From Pasteurellaceae bacterium Orientalotternb1 (GTDB taxonomy: Bacteria; Pseudomonadota; Gammaproteobacteria; Enterobacterales; Pasteurellaceae), in NCBI GenBank assembly GCA_011455275.1, contig CP015028.1, positions 1,896,911-1,960,910 on the forward strand: a stretch of 64,000 bases of DNA, in the 5' to 3' direction. How positions within the stretch are numbered: position 1 is the first letter of the stretch; every line of letters begins with the position of its first letter. Shown here piece by piece: positions 35,098 through 45,660 of this stretch. The position numbers were made by a program, and so were the translations under genes. The notes under the pieces are model-generated. The model saw only the letters and a program-made list of their open reading frames with translations. It had not been told where the DNA came from and ran no database searches.

Positions 35098-35745
35098 TGA
35101 TCTGCCCCAAAAAGTTAGACTAATTTAAGGACTGAGTTCTGTAATCAATAGGGCTGAGTCCTTTTAATTTCACTTGAATGCGTTCATTGTTATAGTAACG
35201 CACATACTCGTGAAGCGTTCGCTCAAGTTCGGCAAAGGTGCAAACCGTTTACCAAAATAGCATTCCGTTTTCAGCCGCCCAAAGACACTTTCCATTGCAC
35301 TATTATCCAAACAATTTCCCTTTCTACAATCTCCGAATTGCTATCCACTTTCGGTTTCAAATGATAGCAAAACACACTGCGAGCTAAACCAATGCGTTTC
35401 AATAACAGCTGAAGGGGAAAATGAACACGCAATGCCTTTACGACATCTGCTTTTTCTGCTTTTTCTGCATTTTTGCTTGTATCACGGATAATTTAACGTC
35501 AAGCGAGTATTTTTGTTTTTTACCACGCACCACTAATCCGTTGATGCCGTGATGGTTATATTGAGAAAGCCAACGGTCAAATGTTGTTGTCTCAAGCTGA
35601 AAATGCTGACGAGTGAGTGACCGATTTTTACCCTTTTGAAGATAAAATTCGATAACTTGCTGTTTGAAAGATGAGTTGTATTTAGTCATAAAAAATCTGC
35701 ACCTTAATCTGTTGGTTGTTTAGTCCAACGTTTGGGGGCAGATCA
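35098..35745 (-). mobile_element. IS3-family (IS150-like) deletion derivative, copy 1
   Basis: The 648-bp element is bounded by imperfect inverted ends starting TGATCTGCCCC and ending in its complement. On the minus strand it encodes an OrfA-like helix-turn-helix protein, then the start of OrfB (RIGLARSVFCYHLK), then jumps to its C-terminal part (GDCRKGNCLDNSAMESVFGRLKTECYFGKRF and YVRYYNNERIQVKLKGLSP). Most of the DDE catalytic core is missing. A second copy at 55562-56200 has the same deletion. No clear target duplication is seen. It cannot move by itself. Confidence 0.85.
35438..35689 (-). CDS. IS3-family OrfA remnant (83 residues)
   Basis: The frame encodes an IS150-type helix-turn-helix protein (SFKQQVIEFYLQKGKNRSLTRQHFQ, TTFDRWLSQYNHHGINGLVVRGKKQKYS). 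Normal OrfA in this group is about twice as long and OrfB follows with a -1 frameshift, so this is a truncated part of the deleted element and not expected to be active. Confidence 0.7.
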   Translation of the reverse strand: MTKYNSSFKQQVIEFYLQKGKNRSLTRQHFQLETTTFDRWLSQYNHHGINGLVVRGKKQKYSLDVKLSVIQAKMQKKQKKQMS

Positions 35746-36110
35746 CTTTTTAACGGCTTTTTCCTTTTCTTCCCGTACTTTCGCCACATCTTGGTTGAGC
35801 ATCTCAATATACTGACTGACACGCACCTCACGCTTTTCATTATGCTTTTTGCTCTTGTTGGCTCTGGCTTTTAAATGGGGGCTGTCGGTAAACCGATATT
35901 TTCCGCCCTCCAAGCCTTTTAGGGTAAACCGCTGGACGACCGTTATTGGGGCAATAAAGATGGGCAACTTCATCACGGATAAATTCAACATCAATCGCTT
36001 TGGCGACCTGATGCACAAGATGGTCTTGGGGGACAAGCTATTCAAGACTTATCATCACAAGTTCATATTGAGGGGGCCGTTTTTTAAGCATCGGCATTTT
36101 CTTTTCTGTA
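35746..36110 (-). mobile_element. IS1182-family transposase remnant
   Basis: Two parts of an IS1182-type transposase are recognisable on the minus strand: the N-terminal words VPQDHLVHQVAKAIDVEFIRDEV and LYCPNNGRPAVYP, and a central segment RFTDSPHLKARANKSKKHN with YIEMLNQDVAKVREE. An in-frame TAG precedes the first part and the two parts lie in different frames, so the gene is broken. Its 3' end is cut by the IS3-type element, which therefore inserted later or recombined here. Confidence 0.7.
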
Positions 36111-36225
36111 TGCCTATTAGTTCAAACCTCTAGCACAATGTCTAGAGGTCTGAGCCTGATTTTCATCCGGCTTGTTTGTCATAACCGCTTTTACAAGCGG
36201 TTAGATTTAGCGAAAATTTTGCAAA

Positions 36226-36942
36226 TTATTGCTGGTCGCCGATTAACACAGACTCCAACGCAATTTCGATCATATCGTTGAAGGTTAATTGACGCTCTTC
36301 TGCGGTGGTTTGTTCATGGGTGCGAATGTGGTCTGAAACGGTACAGATTGTTAAGGCTTTTGCACCGAACTCTGCGGCTACGCCGTAGATCCCTGCTGCT
36401 TCCATTTCTACACCTAAAATGCCGTATTTTTCCATCACGTCGAACATTTCAACATCTGGCGTGTAGAATAAGTCTGCAGAGTAAAGGTTCCCCACACGCA
36501 CGTTCACTCCTTTTGCTTTTGCAGCTTGAACAGCAGCTAAAGTCATATCAAAGTCTGCGATTGCTGCAAAATCGTGATCTTTGAAACGGATGCGGTTTAC
36601 TTTTGAATCGGTACAAGCCCCGACACCGATTACCACTTCACGTAATTTCACGTCTGGACGTACCGCACCGCATGAACCCACGCGAATGATTTTTTTCACG
36701 CCATATTCCGTGATCAATTCTTTTGCGTAGATTGAGCAAGAAGGGATACCCATACCGTGTCCCATTACGGACACTTTACGACCTTTGTAAGTGCCCGTAT
36801 AGCCGAACATATTACGCACATTGGTAACAAGCTCTGCATTTTCTAAGAAGGTTTCTGCGATGTATTTTGCACGCAGTGGGTCGCCTGGCATTAAAACAAC
36901 ATCAGCGAATGCACCTGCTGGTGCGTTAATATGTGGAGTCAT
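36226..36942 (-). CDS. deoD: Purine nucleoside phosphorylase DeoD
   Basis: The 238-residue protein matches the hexameric bacterial type ([67 protein letters not shown], and the aspartate in CTVSDHI). It splits purine nucleosides to base and ribose-1-phosphate. It lies in a minus-strand block with deoC and nupC, a nucleoside salvage set. An uptake pair lies between it and deoC. Confidence 0.97.
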   Translation of the reverse strand: MTPHINAPAGAFADVVLMPGDPLRAKYIAETFLENAELVTNVRNMFGYTGTYKGRKVSVMGHGMGIPSCSIYAKELITEYGVKKIIRVGSCGAVRPDVKLREVVIGVGACTDSKVNRIRFKDHDFAAIADFDMTLAAVQAAKAKGVNVRVGNLYSADLFYTPDVEMFDVMEKYGILGVEMEAAGIYGVAAEFGAKALTICTVSDHIRTHEQTTAEERQLTFNDMIEIALESVLIGDQQ

Positions 36943-37011
36943 TGTGAGTTCCTCTTATTGGTGGATTAAGAATGAATGGAGCATTTCCCATTCGTCCGAT
37001 AAATCAGGATG

Positions 37012-37069
37012 ACAAGCGGTGAGATCCGAGGAAAGTTTTGCAAATTTTTCTTAGGAACTGACCGCTTGT
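37012..37069. repeat. Uptake signal dyad between deoC and deoD
   Basis: ACAAGCGGT (37012-37020) and TGACCGCTTGT (37059-37069) face each other around TTTTGCAAATTT. The hairpin would follow the deoC stop directly. Confidence 0.75.
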
Positions 37070-37075
37070 GATGAA

Positions 37076-37855
37076 TTAGTAACCTGTTATGTTTTTATCT
37101 GCTTGTTGATCGTTTAGGGTTGCAAGCAAATTGGCTAATAGGCTTGATGCCCCAAAACGAAAATGGGCTTGGTTCACCCAATTTTCGCCCAAAATATCAG
37201 CCGCTAACGCTAAATATTGTGCCGCTTCTTCGCTGGTTTTCACACCACCTGCAGCTTTAAAACCAACGCTTTCTGCGACACCTAAATCACGAATGGTTTC
37301 AAGCATCTGGCGGGCAGATTCAAGGGTGGCATTCACAGGCACTTTACCTGTTGAGGTTTTGATGAAATCAGCCCCTGCTTTGATTGAAATTTCGCTCGCC
37401 TTGCGAATTAACGCTTCAGTTTTCAATTCGCCCGTTTCGATAATCACTTTTAAAACAACATTTGCAGCGGCACAAACGGCTTTGCACTGTTGGACTAATT
37501 CAAAACCGATTTGTTCATTACCCGCCATTAATGCTCGATATGGGAAAACGACATCTACTTCGTCAGCACCATAGGCTACCGCAGCTTTGGTTTCCGCCAC
37601 AGCAATGTCAATATCATCATTCCCATGTGGGAAGTTGGTGACAGTCGCAATTTTTACGTTTTCAGTGCCTTGAGCTTTTAAGGCTTTTCGAGCAATTGGT
37701 ACAAAACGGGGATAGACGCAAACAGCAGCAGGTGTGCCAAATGCAGTATTGCCTTGTTGGCAAAGTGCGATAACTTTTTCGTCGGTATCGTTGTCGTTTA
37801 AAGTGGTTAAATCCATTAATGACAACGCTTGTTTTGCTATTTGTTTTAAACTCAT
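37076..37855 (-). CDS. deoC: Deoxyribose-phosphate aldolase
   Basis: The 259-residue TIM-barrel aldolase has the Schiff-base lysine in DFIKTSTGK and the proton-relay lysine in [11 protein letters not shown]. It splits deoxyribose-5-phosphate to acetaldehyde and glyceraldehyde-3-phosphate. Length and wording ([20 protein letters not shown]) match the E. coli class. It stands between nupC and deoD, so the three probably serve the same pathway. Confidence 0.97.
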   Translation of the reverse strand: MSLKQIAKQALSLMDLTTLNDNDTDEKVIALCQQGNTAFGTPAAVCVYPRFVPIARKALKAQGTENVKIATVTNFPHGNDDIDIAVAETKAAVAYGADEVDVVFPYRALMAGNEQIGFELVQQCKAVCAAANVVLKVIIETGELKTEALIRKASEISIKAGADFIKTSTGKVPVNATLESARQMLETIRDLGVAESVGFKAAGGVKTSEEAAQYLALAADILGENWVNQAHFRFGASSLLANLLATLNDQQADKNITGY

Positions 37856-37908
37856 TTTATTCTCCTTATAATTGCCTTACGCAATCGTTTAACTTGACCT
37901 AAAATGAC

Positions 37909-37932
37909 AACACCGCAGTTTCCTGCGGTGTT
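37909..37932 (-). terminator. Terminator after nupC
   Basis: A perfect 10-bp stem with loop TTTC (37909-37918 with 37923-37932) lies 19 bases after the nupC stop. It separates nupC from deoC. Confidence 0.8.
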
Positions 37933-37950
37933 GATAACGCTATTTTTACA

Positions 37951-39216
37951 TTACAGTACGGCACCGCCGATACCGATAAACAATCCTGCAATCGCAGCAC
38001 TCATTAAATTAGAAAGCGTACCAGCTGCAACCGCTTTTAAGCCCATACGAGCAACATCACTTCGGCGATTTGGAGCCATACCACCTAAACCACCGATTAA
38101 GATTGCAATTGAGCTTAAGTTTGCGAAGCCACATAATGCGAAGGTAATGATTGCAACGGTTTTCGCACTTAATGCAACAGCTGCTTCAGGTTTTAAGTAG
38201 TTAGCGAAATCTGCGTAAGCAACGAATTCGTTCACCACTAATTTAGTACCGATTAAAGAGCCTGCAACTTGAGCTTCTTCCCATGGCACACCGATTACCC
38301 ACGCAAGTGGTTGGAATACATAGCCGAGAAGCGATTGAAGAGTAACGCCTTCAAAGCCAACTAAACCTGCAGCCCAGCCAATGAAGCCGTTTAACATAGC
38401 GATTAATGCGATGAATGCTAATAACATTGCACCTACGTTCATAACTAATTGCATACCAGAGAACGCACCTACTGCTGCTGCTTCGATCACGTTAGATGGT
38501 TTGTCATCCATATCTTCTTCACTTAACTCATCTTTAAATGGTTCTGTTTGAGGATGAAGAATTTTAGCGAACAATAAACCGCCTGGAGCTGCCATAAATG
38601 ATGCTGCGATTAAGTATGGAAGCGGTACGCCCATACCTGCATAACCGATCATGACCGCACCCGCAACAGAGGCTAAACCACCACACATTACTGCGAATAA
38701 CTCAGAGTTTGTCATTGATTTGATGTATGGTTTAACAAGCAATGGAGCTTCAGTTTGACCAACGAAAATGTTTGCTGCTGCAGACATTGATTCTGATTTA
38801 GATGTACCAAGCACTGCTTGCAATGCACCGCCTAAAATACGGATTACAAATTGCATAATGCCTAAATAGTAAAGCACAGAGATTAATGCAGAGAAGAAGA
38901 TGATTGGTGGAAGCACACGAAGTGCGAAGACGAAACCGCCGCCACCAAATACTTCAAACATTTTGTCGCTAACTAAGCCACCAAATAAGAAGTTGATACC
39001 GTCGTTACCATAGCTAATTACTGCACTGATACCTTTTGCTGCAGCAAGTAATGCTTCACGACCTGCAGGTACATAAAGAATTAATGCACCAATACCAACT
39101 TGGAAAGCCAATGCACCAGCAACGGTACGCACATTAATTGCTTTTTTATTGTTAGATAATAAGAAAGCAATTAAAAGGAGTACAACAATACCCAATAGGC
39201 TGATTAATGTATCCAT
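37951..39216 (-). CDS. nupC: NupC-type concentrative nucleoside transporter
   Basis: The 421-residue membrane protein belongs to the CNT family: [58 protein letters not shown] wording ([29 protein letters not shown]), and [15 protein letters not shown]. It imports nucleosides with protons or sodium. Downstream deoC and deoD degrade the imported nucleosides. It diverges from nanE across 253 bases that hold a CRP-like site. Confidence 0.95.
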   Translation of the reverse strand: MDTLISLLGIVVLLLIAFLLSNNKKAINVRTVAGALAFQVGIGALILYVPAGREALLAAAKGISAVISYGNDGINFLFGGLVSDKMFEVFGGGGFVFALRVLPPIIFFSALISVLYYLGIMQFVIRILGGALQAVLGTSKSESMSAAANIFVGQTEAPLLVKPYIKSMTNSELFAVMCGGLASVAGAVMIGYAGMGVPLPYLIAASFMAAPGGLLFAKILHPQTEPFKDELSEEDMDDKPSNVIEAAAVGAFSGMQLVMNVGAMLLAFIALIAMLNGFIGWAAGLVGFEGVTLQSLLGYVFQPLAWVIGVPWEEAQVAGSLIGTKLVVNEFVAYADFANYLKPEAAVALSAKTVAIITFALCGFANLSSIAILIGGLGGMAPNRRSDVARMGLKAVAAGTLSNLMSAAIAGLFIGIGGAVL

Positions 39217-39362
39217 TATTAAAACCTCAGAAAGTCCAAAAATATGCCGATTTTATGAACAAAATCGACGGTGAAAAAAGTGGCAATACTATACCGATTT
39301 TTTTTGTCAAAATCTTCAAAATTTTTACAACTTTGTCGAGCTATCGTCGATAAATTTTAAAA

Positions 39363-39384
39363 AATTTGATCTAGTTCTCACTTT
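39363..39384. promoter_or_regulatory. CRP-like site between nupC and nanE
   Basis: TTTGA-TCTAGT-TCTCA (39365-39380) resembles the CRP consensus TGTGA-N6-TCACA in both halves and sits in an AAA...TTT context. It lies between two divergent carbon-source operons of types that are CRP-controlled in related species. Confidence 0.5.
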
Positions 39385-39469
39385 TTTCGTCTATATCTTG
39401 CGTGAGTTGTGATTGCAGAATATTATGCTGGAGTTAATCTTCTTTTTTTGTAGAGATAATGGAGTTTAT

Positions 39470-40165
39470 ATGTCAAGACTAACCAAAGAACAGATTTTAG
39501 CTCAATTAAAAAATGGCTTGATTGCCTCTTGTCAGCCTGTTGATGATGGTCCGATGGATCACCCTGAAATTGTTGCCGCTATGGCTGCGGCTTCTGTTGC
39601 AGGTGGTGCAGCAGGTTTGCGAATTGAAGGGATTGATAATCTCAAAGCCGCTCGCAAAGTGGTAGATGTGCCGATTGTGGGCATTGTGAAATACGATTTA
39701 GACGACAGTCCTGTGCGTATTTCACCATTTTTACAAGATATTGATGATCTCTACAATGCTGGGGCAGATATTATTGCTTTCGACGGCACGCACCGTGTCC
39801 GCCCAACAGAAATTGATGTGTTGGTGAAACGTATTCAAGAACTTGGTGCAATGTCAATGGCAGACTGCTCAAACTTTGAAGAGGGAATGTATTGCCAAAA
39901 ATTAGGCGTGGATTTAATTGGTAGCACCATGTCGGGCTATACGGGTGGCGAAACTCCGAAAGATCCTGATGTACAACTTGTGCGTGATTTAGTTGCCAAC
40001 GGCTGTCGTGTTATGGCGGAAGGTCGCTACAACACTCCTGAACTTGCCGCATTAGCGATTGAAAATGGTGCTTATGCTGTGACCGTTGGTTCCGCTTTAA
40101 CCCGTCTTGAACACATCGTGAGCTGGTTCGTTACCGCTATCGAAAATCGTAAAACAGGAGCCTAA
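39470..40165 (+). CDS. nanE: N-acetylmannosamine-6-phosphate 2-epimerase
   Basis: The 231-residue TIM-barrel protein matches NanE ([83 protein letters not shown]). It converts ManNAc-6-P to GlcNAc-6-P in sialic acid use. The start at 39470 gives the family N-terminus; the frame is open upstream. nanK begins 1 base after its stop. The lyase gene nanA and the transporter genes are not in the window. Confidence 0.95.
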   Translation: MSRLTKEQILAQLKNGLIASCQPVDDGPMDHPEIVAAMAAASVAGGAAGLRIEGIDNLKAARKVVDVPIVGIVKYDLDDSPVRISPFLQDIDDLYNAGADIIAFDGTHRVRPTEIDVLVKRIQELGAMSMADCSNFEEGMYCQKLGVDLIGSTMSGYTGGETPKDPDVQLVRDLVANGCRVMAEGRYNTPELAALAIENGAYAVTVGSALTRLEHIVSWFVTAIENRKTGA

Positions 40166-40166
40166 A

Positions 40167-41048
40167 ATGACCGCTTGTTTAGCCATTGATGTAGGGGGCA
40201 CAAAGATTGCTGCTGCATTGGTTACTTTACACGGCAAAGATGCCCAAGTTGAACAGCGTATGCAAATTCATACGCCACAAAATCCCAGTGCTGAAGCCTT
40301 AGATGCCGCTTTGGCGGAAATTTTGCAGAAATTTGCAGGGCGATTCGATAAAGTATCGGTAGCATCAACAGGGATTATCCAAAATGGCATTTTAACCGCT
40401 TTAAACCCGAAAAATCTCGGTAATTTGGCGTTTTTCCCGCTGGAAGCGAGTGTTAAAAAGCATACCGATAAGCCGATTACCTTATTAAATGATGCTCAAG
40501 CAGCAAGCTGTGCCGAATTTTTGCGTCAAGATGATATTGAGAACTTCGCTTTTATTACTGTTTCGACGGGAGTTGGTGGTGGCATCATCTTGAACCGCAA
40601 ATTATTCACTGGCACGAATGGCGTTGCAGGGCATATCGGACATAGCTTGGCAGATCCAAATGGCGAAGTGTGCGGCTGCGGACGTGTTGGTTGTGTGGAA
40701 GCCGTTGCGGCAGGCAGAGCAATCGCTCGAGATGCAGCAAAATGGGACAGCCCTTGTGAACCACCAGAAGTATTTGAGCGTTTCCGTGCAGGCGATCTAC
40801 AAGCGGTCACTTTAGTCGAAAAATCTGCAAAAGCGATTGCTCACTTAATTGCCGATCTCAAAATCAACTTGGATATTCAACGCATCGCTTTAGGTGGCAG
40901 CGTAGGATTAGCGGAAGGCTATCTTGCCCGAGTGGAACATTTCCTTGCCGAAATGCCAGAAATCTACCGGCCCGAAATTGTGCGAGCTTATTATGCCCAA
41001 GACGCAGGTTTAATCGGTGCGGCTTGGTGGGCAGAGAACCAAGAGTAG
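40167..41048 (+). CDS. nanK: N-acetylmannosamine kinase
   Basis: The 293-residue ROK-family kinase has the ATP motif (AIDVGGTKIAAALV), the catalytic region LLNDAQAASCAEF and FITVSTGVGGGIIL, and the zinc site GHSLADPNGEVCGCGRVGCVE. It phosphorylates ManNAc for NanE. It is translationally linked to nanE. Its first codons (MTACL) are written by an uptake core at 40168-40178. Confidence 0.93.
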   Translation: MTACLAIDVGGTKIAAALVTLHGKDAQVEQRMQIHTPQNPSAEALDAALAEILQKFAGRFDKVSVASTGIIQNGILTALNPKNLGNLAFFPLEASVKKHTDKPITLLNDAQAASCAEFLRQDDIENFAFITVSTGVGGGIILNRKLFTGTNGVAGHIGHSLADPNGEVCGCGRVGCVEAVAAGRAIARDAAKWDSPCEPPEVFERFRAGDLQAVTLVEKSAKAIAHLIADLKINLDIQRIALGGSVGLAEGYLARVEHFLAEMPEIYRPEIVRAYYAQDAGLIGAAWWAENQE

Positions 41049-41060
41049 TGTTGTAAAACG

Positions 41061-41087
41061 AAAACGGCAGCTTGGAGCTGCCGTTTT
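41061..41087. terminator. Bidirectional terminator between nanK and infA
   Basis: A perfect 12-bp stem with a 3-base loop (41061-41072 with 41076-41087) has A and T runs on its sides and lies between convergent stops. Confidence 0.9.
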
Positions 41088-41090
41088 GAT

Positions 41091-41309
<219 letters not shown>

Positions 41310-41391
41310 TTATTCCTCTGTAAGTTGATAATTTAAATGCCAGTTTGGCGAAAAACGGCGGTTATTATACTCTCTGTTGCCTGAATTACAA

Positions 41392-42054
41392 TCATTTACG
41401 CCCAAAAGCTCGGCGGCGAGAGTGAAAACGTTGGGCTTGGCTTTTGTTCTCCGCAGGCAATAATTTCGGCTGGCTATGCACAATATGCACACGGCGGCGG
41501 TTGAAGTAGTAAAAACAGCTCACAAACAGCCCACCTGCCAAAAATAGAATAATCAGCTCACCATATAAAAGGTGGAACAGTTCGTTCACTTTGCCTTGCG
41601 TAGTTTGTCCGTATTGCGAATCAAACGTGACGCGTAAAAAGCCGACAAGATCCTGCTGAGCGAACATCGGCTCGACAATTTGTTGCGTATTCGGGGGCAA
41701 TTCGTTTGATGGTGCAAGCGGCTTGAAAGCTTGAGCATTGCGGCTTTGGGCAATCAGCACACCCGTTGGTGAGTAGAGATTGGCATCGATCACAAATTCT
41801 TCTTCGGAAAATGTGTCTAACGCTTCGATCAACTCTTCATTTTTCACATTGCGAACCAACATCAATGAAAATAGTTTCGCTTGTTGGCGAACAAGCAAAT
41901 GCGACAAGTTCGACACTTGGTTAATTCCCGCTAACTGCGAGCCGATTTTGAATTGATTGATACCCGTAACAATCATTGACACAATCGCCACACAGAGCAA
42001 CATCACCCCCGCTAGCACGCCGATTTTCCACACTTTTCCGCTGATTTTTTGCAT
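41392..42054 (-). CDS. ytjB: YtjB/SMP family membrane protein
   Basis: The 220-residue protein has membrane segments at both ends (VWKIGVLAGVMLLCVAIVSMIVTG and LFHLLYGELIILFLAGGLFVSCFYYF) around a periplasmic domain. The pattern and its position, divergent from serB, match E. coli YtjB (SMP). The role is unknown. The start at 42054 is preferred to an in-frame one upstream because GGGAGA stands four bases ahead. Confidence 0.82.
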   Translation of the reverse strand: MQKISGKVWKIGVLAGVMLLCVAIVSMIVTGINQFKIGSQLAGINQVSNLSHLLVRQQAKLFSLMLVRNVKNEELIEALDTFSEEEFVIDANLYSPTGVLIAQSRNAQAFKPLAPSNELPPNTQQIVEPMFAQQDLVGFLRVTFDSQYGQTTQGKVNELFHLLYGELIILFLAGGLFVSCFYYFNRRRVHIVHSQPKLLPAENKSQAQRFHSRRRAFGRK

Positions 42055-42178
42055 AGTTTCTCCCGATAACAAGCGGTGATTTTAGCCTGTAAATTTGCAA
42101 TCAACAAGCAAAGGCAAATAGACAGAAACAGATTATTTTTTTATTATCCGTTATCTTTTTTTGATGAGAATTTACGCT

Positions 42179-43541
<1,363 letters not shown>

Positions 43542-43685
43542 GCTGTTTTAAATTACATAAGGCGGAAAATTGTTAGTCTTAAAAATTTAACTCACTGATA
43601 TTTGAGTAAAATTTCTCAAGAGTTTGCAAAAATCCGCCGTTTTGGCGAGTTAGTCGCCAATCATTTAATTTTTTCAAAAAAGCGT

Positions 43686-43713
43686 TTGACATATTTTTAT
43701 AACCTAGTAATAT
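43686..43713 (+). promoter_or_regulatory. Promoter of the tRNA operon
   Basis: A perfect -35 TTGACA (43686-43691) and TAATAT (43708-43713) stand 16 bases apart, followed by the GC-rich GCACGCCC. Such discriminators are typical of promoters under stringent control. Confidence 0.8.
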
Positions 43714-43736
43714 GCACGCCCACAGACACAGTGAGT

Positions 43737-43830
43737 GGTGAGATGGCCGAGCAGGCTGAAGGCGCTCCCCTGCTAAGGGAGTATGGGGTCAAAAACTCCA
43801 TCGAGGGTTCGAATCCCTCTCTCACCGCCA
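43737..43830 (+). tRNA. tRNA-Ser (GCT anticodon)
   Basis: The 94-base gene has acceptor arms GGTGAGA/TCTCACC, a long variable arm typical of serine tRNAs, the T loop GGTTCGAATCC and an encoded CCA end. The anticodon loop CTGCTAA gives GCT, which reads AGC and AGT. Confidence 0.95.
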
Positions 43831-43843
43831 TTTACTTTATCAC

Positions 43844-43920
43844 GCACCCGTAGCTCAGCTGGATAGAGTACTCGGCTACGAACCGAGCGGTCAGAGGTTC
43901 GAATCCTCTCGGGTGCGCCA
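43844..43920 (+). tRNA. tRNA-Arg (ACG anticodon), copy 1
   Basis: The 77-base cloverleaf has acceptor arms GCACCCG/CGGGTGC, anticodon loop CTACGAA (ACG, read as ICG) and an encoded CCA. It is 13 bases after the tRNA-Ser gene and is surely on the same transcript. Confidence 0.96.
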
Positions 43921-43988
43921 TTTAATTTTTGTCTATCAGAATTAGATGGTTTCAGATAAATTAAATACCACCGTATCAATTCAAATAC

Positions 43989-44065
43989 GCACCCGTAGCT
44001 CAGCTGGATAGAGTACTCGGCTACGAACCGAGCGGTCAGAGGTTCGAATCCTCTCGGGTGCGCCA
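43989..44065 (+). tRNA. tRNA-Arg (ACG anticodon), copy 2
   Basis: This copy is identical in sequence to the one 68 bases upstream. Tandem identical arginine tRNA genes raise gene dosage. Confidence 0.96.
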
Positions 44066-44114
44066 TTTCAAACTTCTTCAAATTCATTGCAATTTATCTA
44101 TTCAAGCGGTCTTT

Positions 44115-45413
44115 ATGCTGAATTTTGCACACCAAGAACATATTCGTACTTACTATTCCGAAACGCGAAATATTCATTTTCAATTACCGACATTAACTGA
44201 AAACCGTACTGCCGATGTTTGTATTATCGGATCGGGCTTTTTAGGGCTTTCCTCCGCATTAGAGCTTGCCGAAAAAGGCAAAAAAGTGATTGTGCTTGAA
44301 GGGGCTCGTGTCGGCTTTGGGGCTTCTGGTCGCAATGGCGGGCAGGCAATTAACGGCTTTGAAGAAGGTATTGACGAATATATTGAGCAAATGGGCTTCG
44401 AACAGGCTCGCAAATTGTGGGATATGTCCCTTGAAGCAATTCAAATCATTGACGAACGTGTCGCTAAATACCACATTCAATGCGACTGGCGAAAAGGCTA
44501 TGCGACCCTTGCGTTAAACGAGCGCCGTATGGAGGATTTAATTGCGGTGGAAAAAGCTAGCCGAGAGTTATTCGGCTATAGCGAGACGCAGCTTTGGGAT
44601 CAAGCCAAACTCAAACAGCACCTTGGCAGCGATATTTATTGTGGAGCGTTATACGATGCACAATCGGGGCATTTACATCCGCTTAATTATTGCTTAGGCC
44701 TTGCCCAGGTTTGCCGTTCTCTTGGTGTGGAAATTTTTGAGCATTCGCCTGCGTTAGATCTGAAATCTGACGGTAAAACGGCAAAAATCATTACACCACA
44801 AGGATCAGTTACTGCACAAAATGTCGTTCTGGCAACCAATGCTTACATTGACAATAAATCGAATAAAAGAATTCGCGGCAAATTGGCACGCAAAATTCTG
44901 CCTGTGGAGAGTTTTATTATCGCTACCGAGCCGCTTGATCAAGTTACCGCAGATAGCATTATCAACAATGGAATGTCAGTTTGCGATAACAATATTTTAC
45001 TCGATTACTACCGCTTAACTGCTGATAATCGCCTGCTATTTGGCAGCGATTCTAGCTCTAACGCTGATATGGTACAGAAAATGCGGCGTAATATGTTGGA
45101 TGTGTTTCCGCAGCTTGAGAATGCTAAAATTGATTACGGTTGGGGCGGACCGATTGATATGACGCTCAATGCCTCACCACACTTTGGGCGAGTGAAATCG
45201 AATATTTACTTTGCCCAAGGTTTTTCAGGGCATGGTGTAGCATTAACGGGGCTGGCGGGGAGGATTATTGCCGAAGCGATTGATGGCAACGATGAACGCC
45301 TGCGTGTGTTCGAGCAGTTCAAAGTGCCGAGTATTTATGGCGGTAAATGGATCAAAAGAATGGCTTTAAAGGTTGGGATTCCTTATTATCGTTTTCTTGA
45401 TAAATATCGCTAA
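44115..45413 (+). CDS. FAD-dependent oxidoreductase, PuuB/OrdL-like
   Basis: The 432-residue protein has the DAO fold with the dinucleotide motif CIIGSGFLGLSSALELAEKG, GASGRNGGQ and the C-terminal FAD segment FAQGFSGHGVALTGLAGRIIAEAI. It resembles gamma-glutamylputrescine oxidase (PuuB) and related enzymes. The ATG at 44115 is used because an upstream frame start would fall inside tRNA-Arg. No other putrescine-degradation genes adjoin it, so the substrate is uncertain. Confidence 0.8.
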   Translation: MLNFAHQEHIRTYYSETRNIHFQLPTLTENRTADVCIIGSGFLGLSSALELAEKGKKVIVLEGARVGFGASGRNGGQAINGFEEGIDEYIEQMGFEQARKLWDMSLEAIQIIDERVAKYHIQCDWRKGYATLALNERRMEDLIAVEKASRELFGYSETQLWDQAKLKQHLGSDIYCGALYDAQSGHLHPLNYCLGLAQVCRSLGVEIFEHSPALDLKSDGKTAKIITPQGSVTAQNVVLATNAYIDNKSNKRIRGKLARKILPVESFIIATEPLDQVTADSIINNGMSVCDNNILLDYYRLTADNRLLFGSDSSSNADMVQKMRRNMLDVFPQLENAKIDYGWGGPIDMTLNASPHFGRVKSNIYFAQGFSGHGVALTGLAGRIIAEAIDGNDERLRVFEQFKVPSIYGGKWIKRMALKVGIPYYRFLDKYR

Positions 45414-45422
45414 CCATCGTTA

Positions 45423-45480
45423 ACAAGCGGTCAGATCTGGCAAAAATTTTGCAAATTATTTTCTGGAACTGACCGCTTGT
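45423..45480. repeat. Uptake signal dyad after the oxidoreductase gene
   Basis: Full cores at 45423-45433 and 45470-45480 face each other around AAATTTTGCAAA. The dyad lies between two convergent genes. Confidence 0.8.
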
Positions 45481-45481
45481 C

Positions 45482-45625
45482 TTATTGCTGCTGTTGCAAA
45501 ATCACAAAACCAATACGGTGGCGGTGAGCGATTCGCCGTTTTAAACGGTAAATTTGCAAAATACGGCGGAATTTATTGCTGCGTAAACGGCAAGTACGTT
45601 GCTTCAAACGGTATTTTTTAGGCAT
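45482..45625 (-). CDS. Arginine-rich 47-residue small protein downstream of mltF
   Basis: ATG 45625 has AAGGA in front and opens a 47-codon frame: MPKKYRLKQRTCRLRSNKF..., RLKRRIAHRHRIGF, ending LQQQQ. About one third of residues are Arg or Lys, as in small ribosomal or nucleic-acid-binding proteins, but it is not L34, L36 or S21. It begins 36 bases after mltF and is probably on that transcript. No name can be given. Confidence 0.5.
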   Translation of the reverse strand: MPKKYRLKQRTCRLRSNKFRRILQIYRLKRRIAHRHRIGFVILQQQQ

Positions 45626-45660
45626 TATTTGTCCTTATTTTCAGCTAATGAGCTCGATTC

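Noticed and set aside
36126..36147. Hairpin CCTCTAG...CTAGAGG as the deoD terminator
   Set aside because: It lies about 80 bases past the deoD stop beside IS debris and lacks a clear T run; it could equally be an old IS end, so it is not listed as a terminator.
43602..43853. Plus-strand frame of 83 codons ending in the tRNA cluster
   Set aside because: It runs through the tRNA promoter and tRNA-Ser; no ribosome site and no recognisable product.
44058..44114. Upstream start of the PuuB-like oxidoreductase
   Set aside because: It would begin inside the tRNA-Arg gene; the ATG at 44115 gives the family N-terminus.
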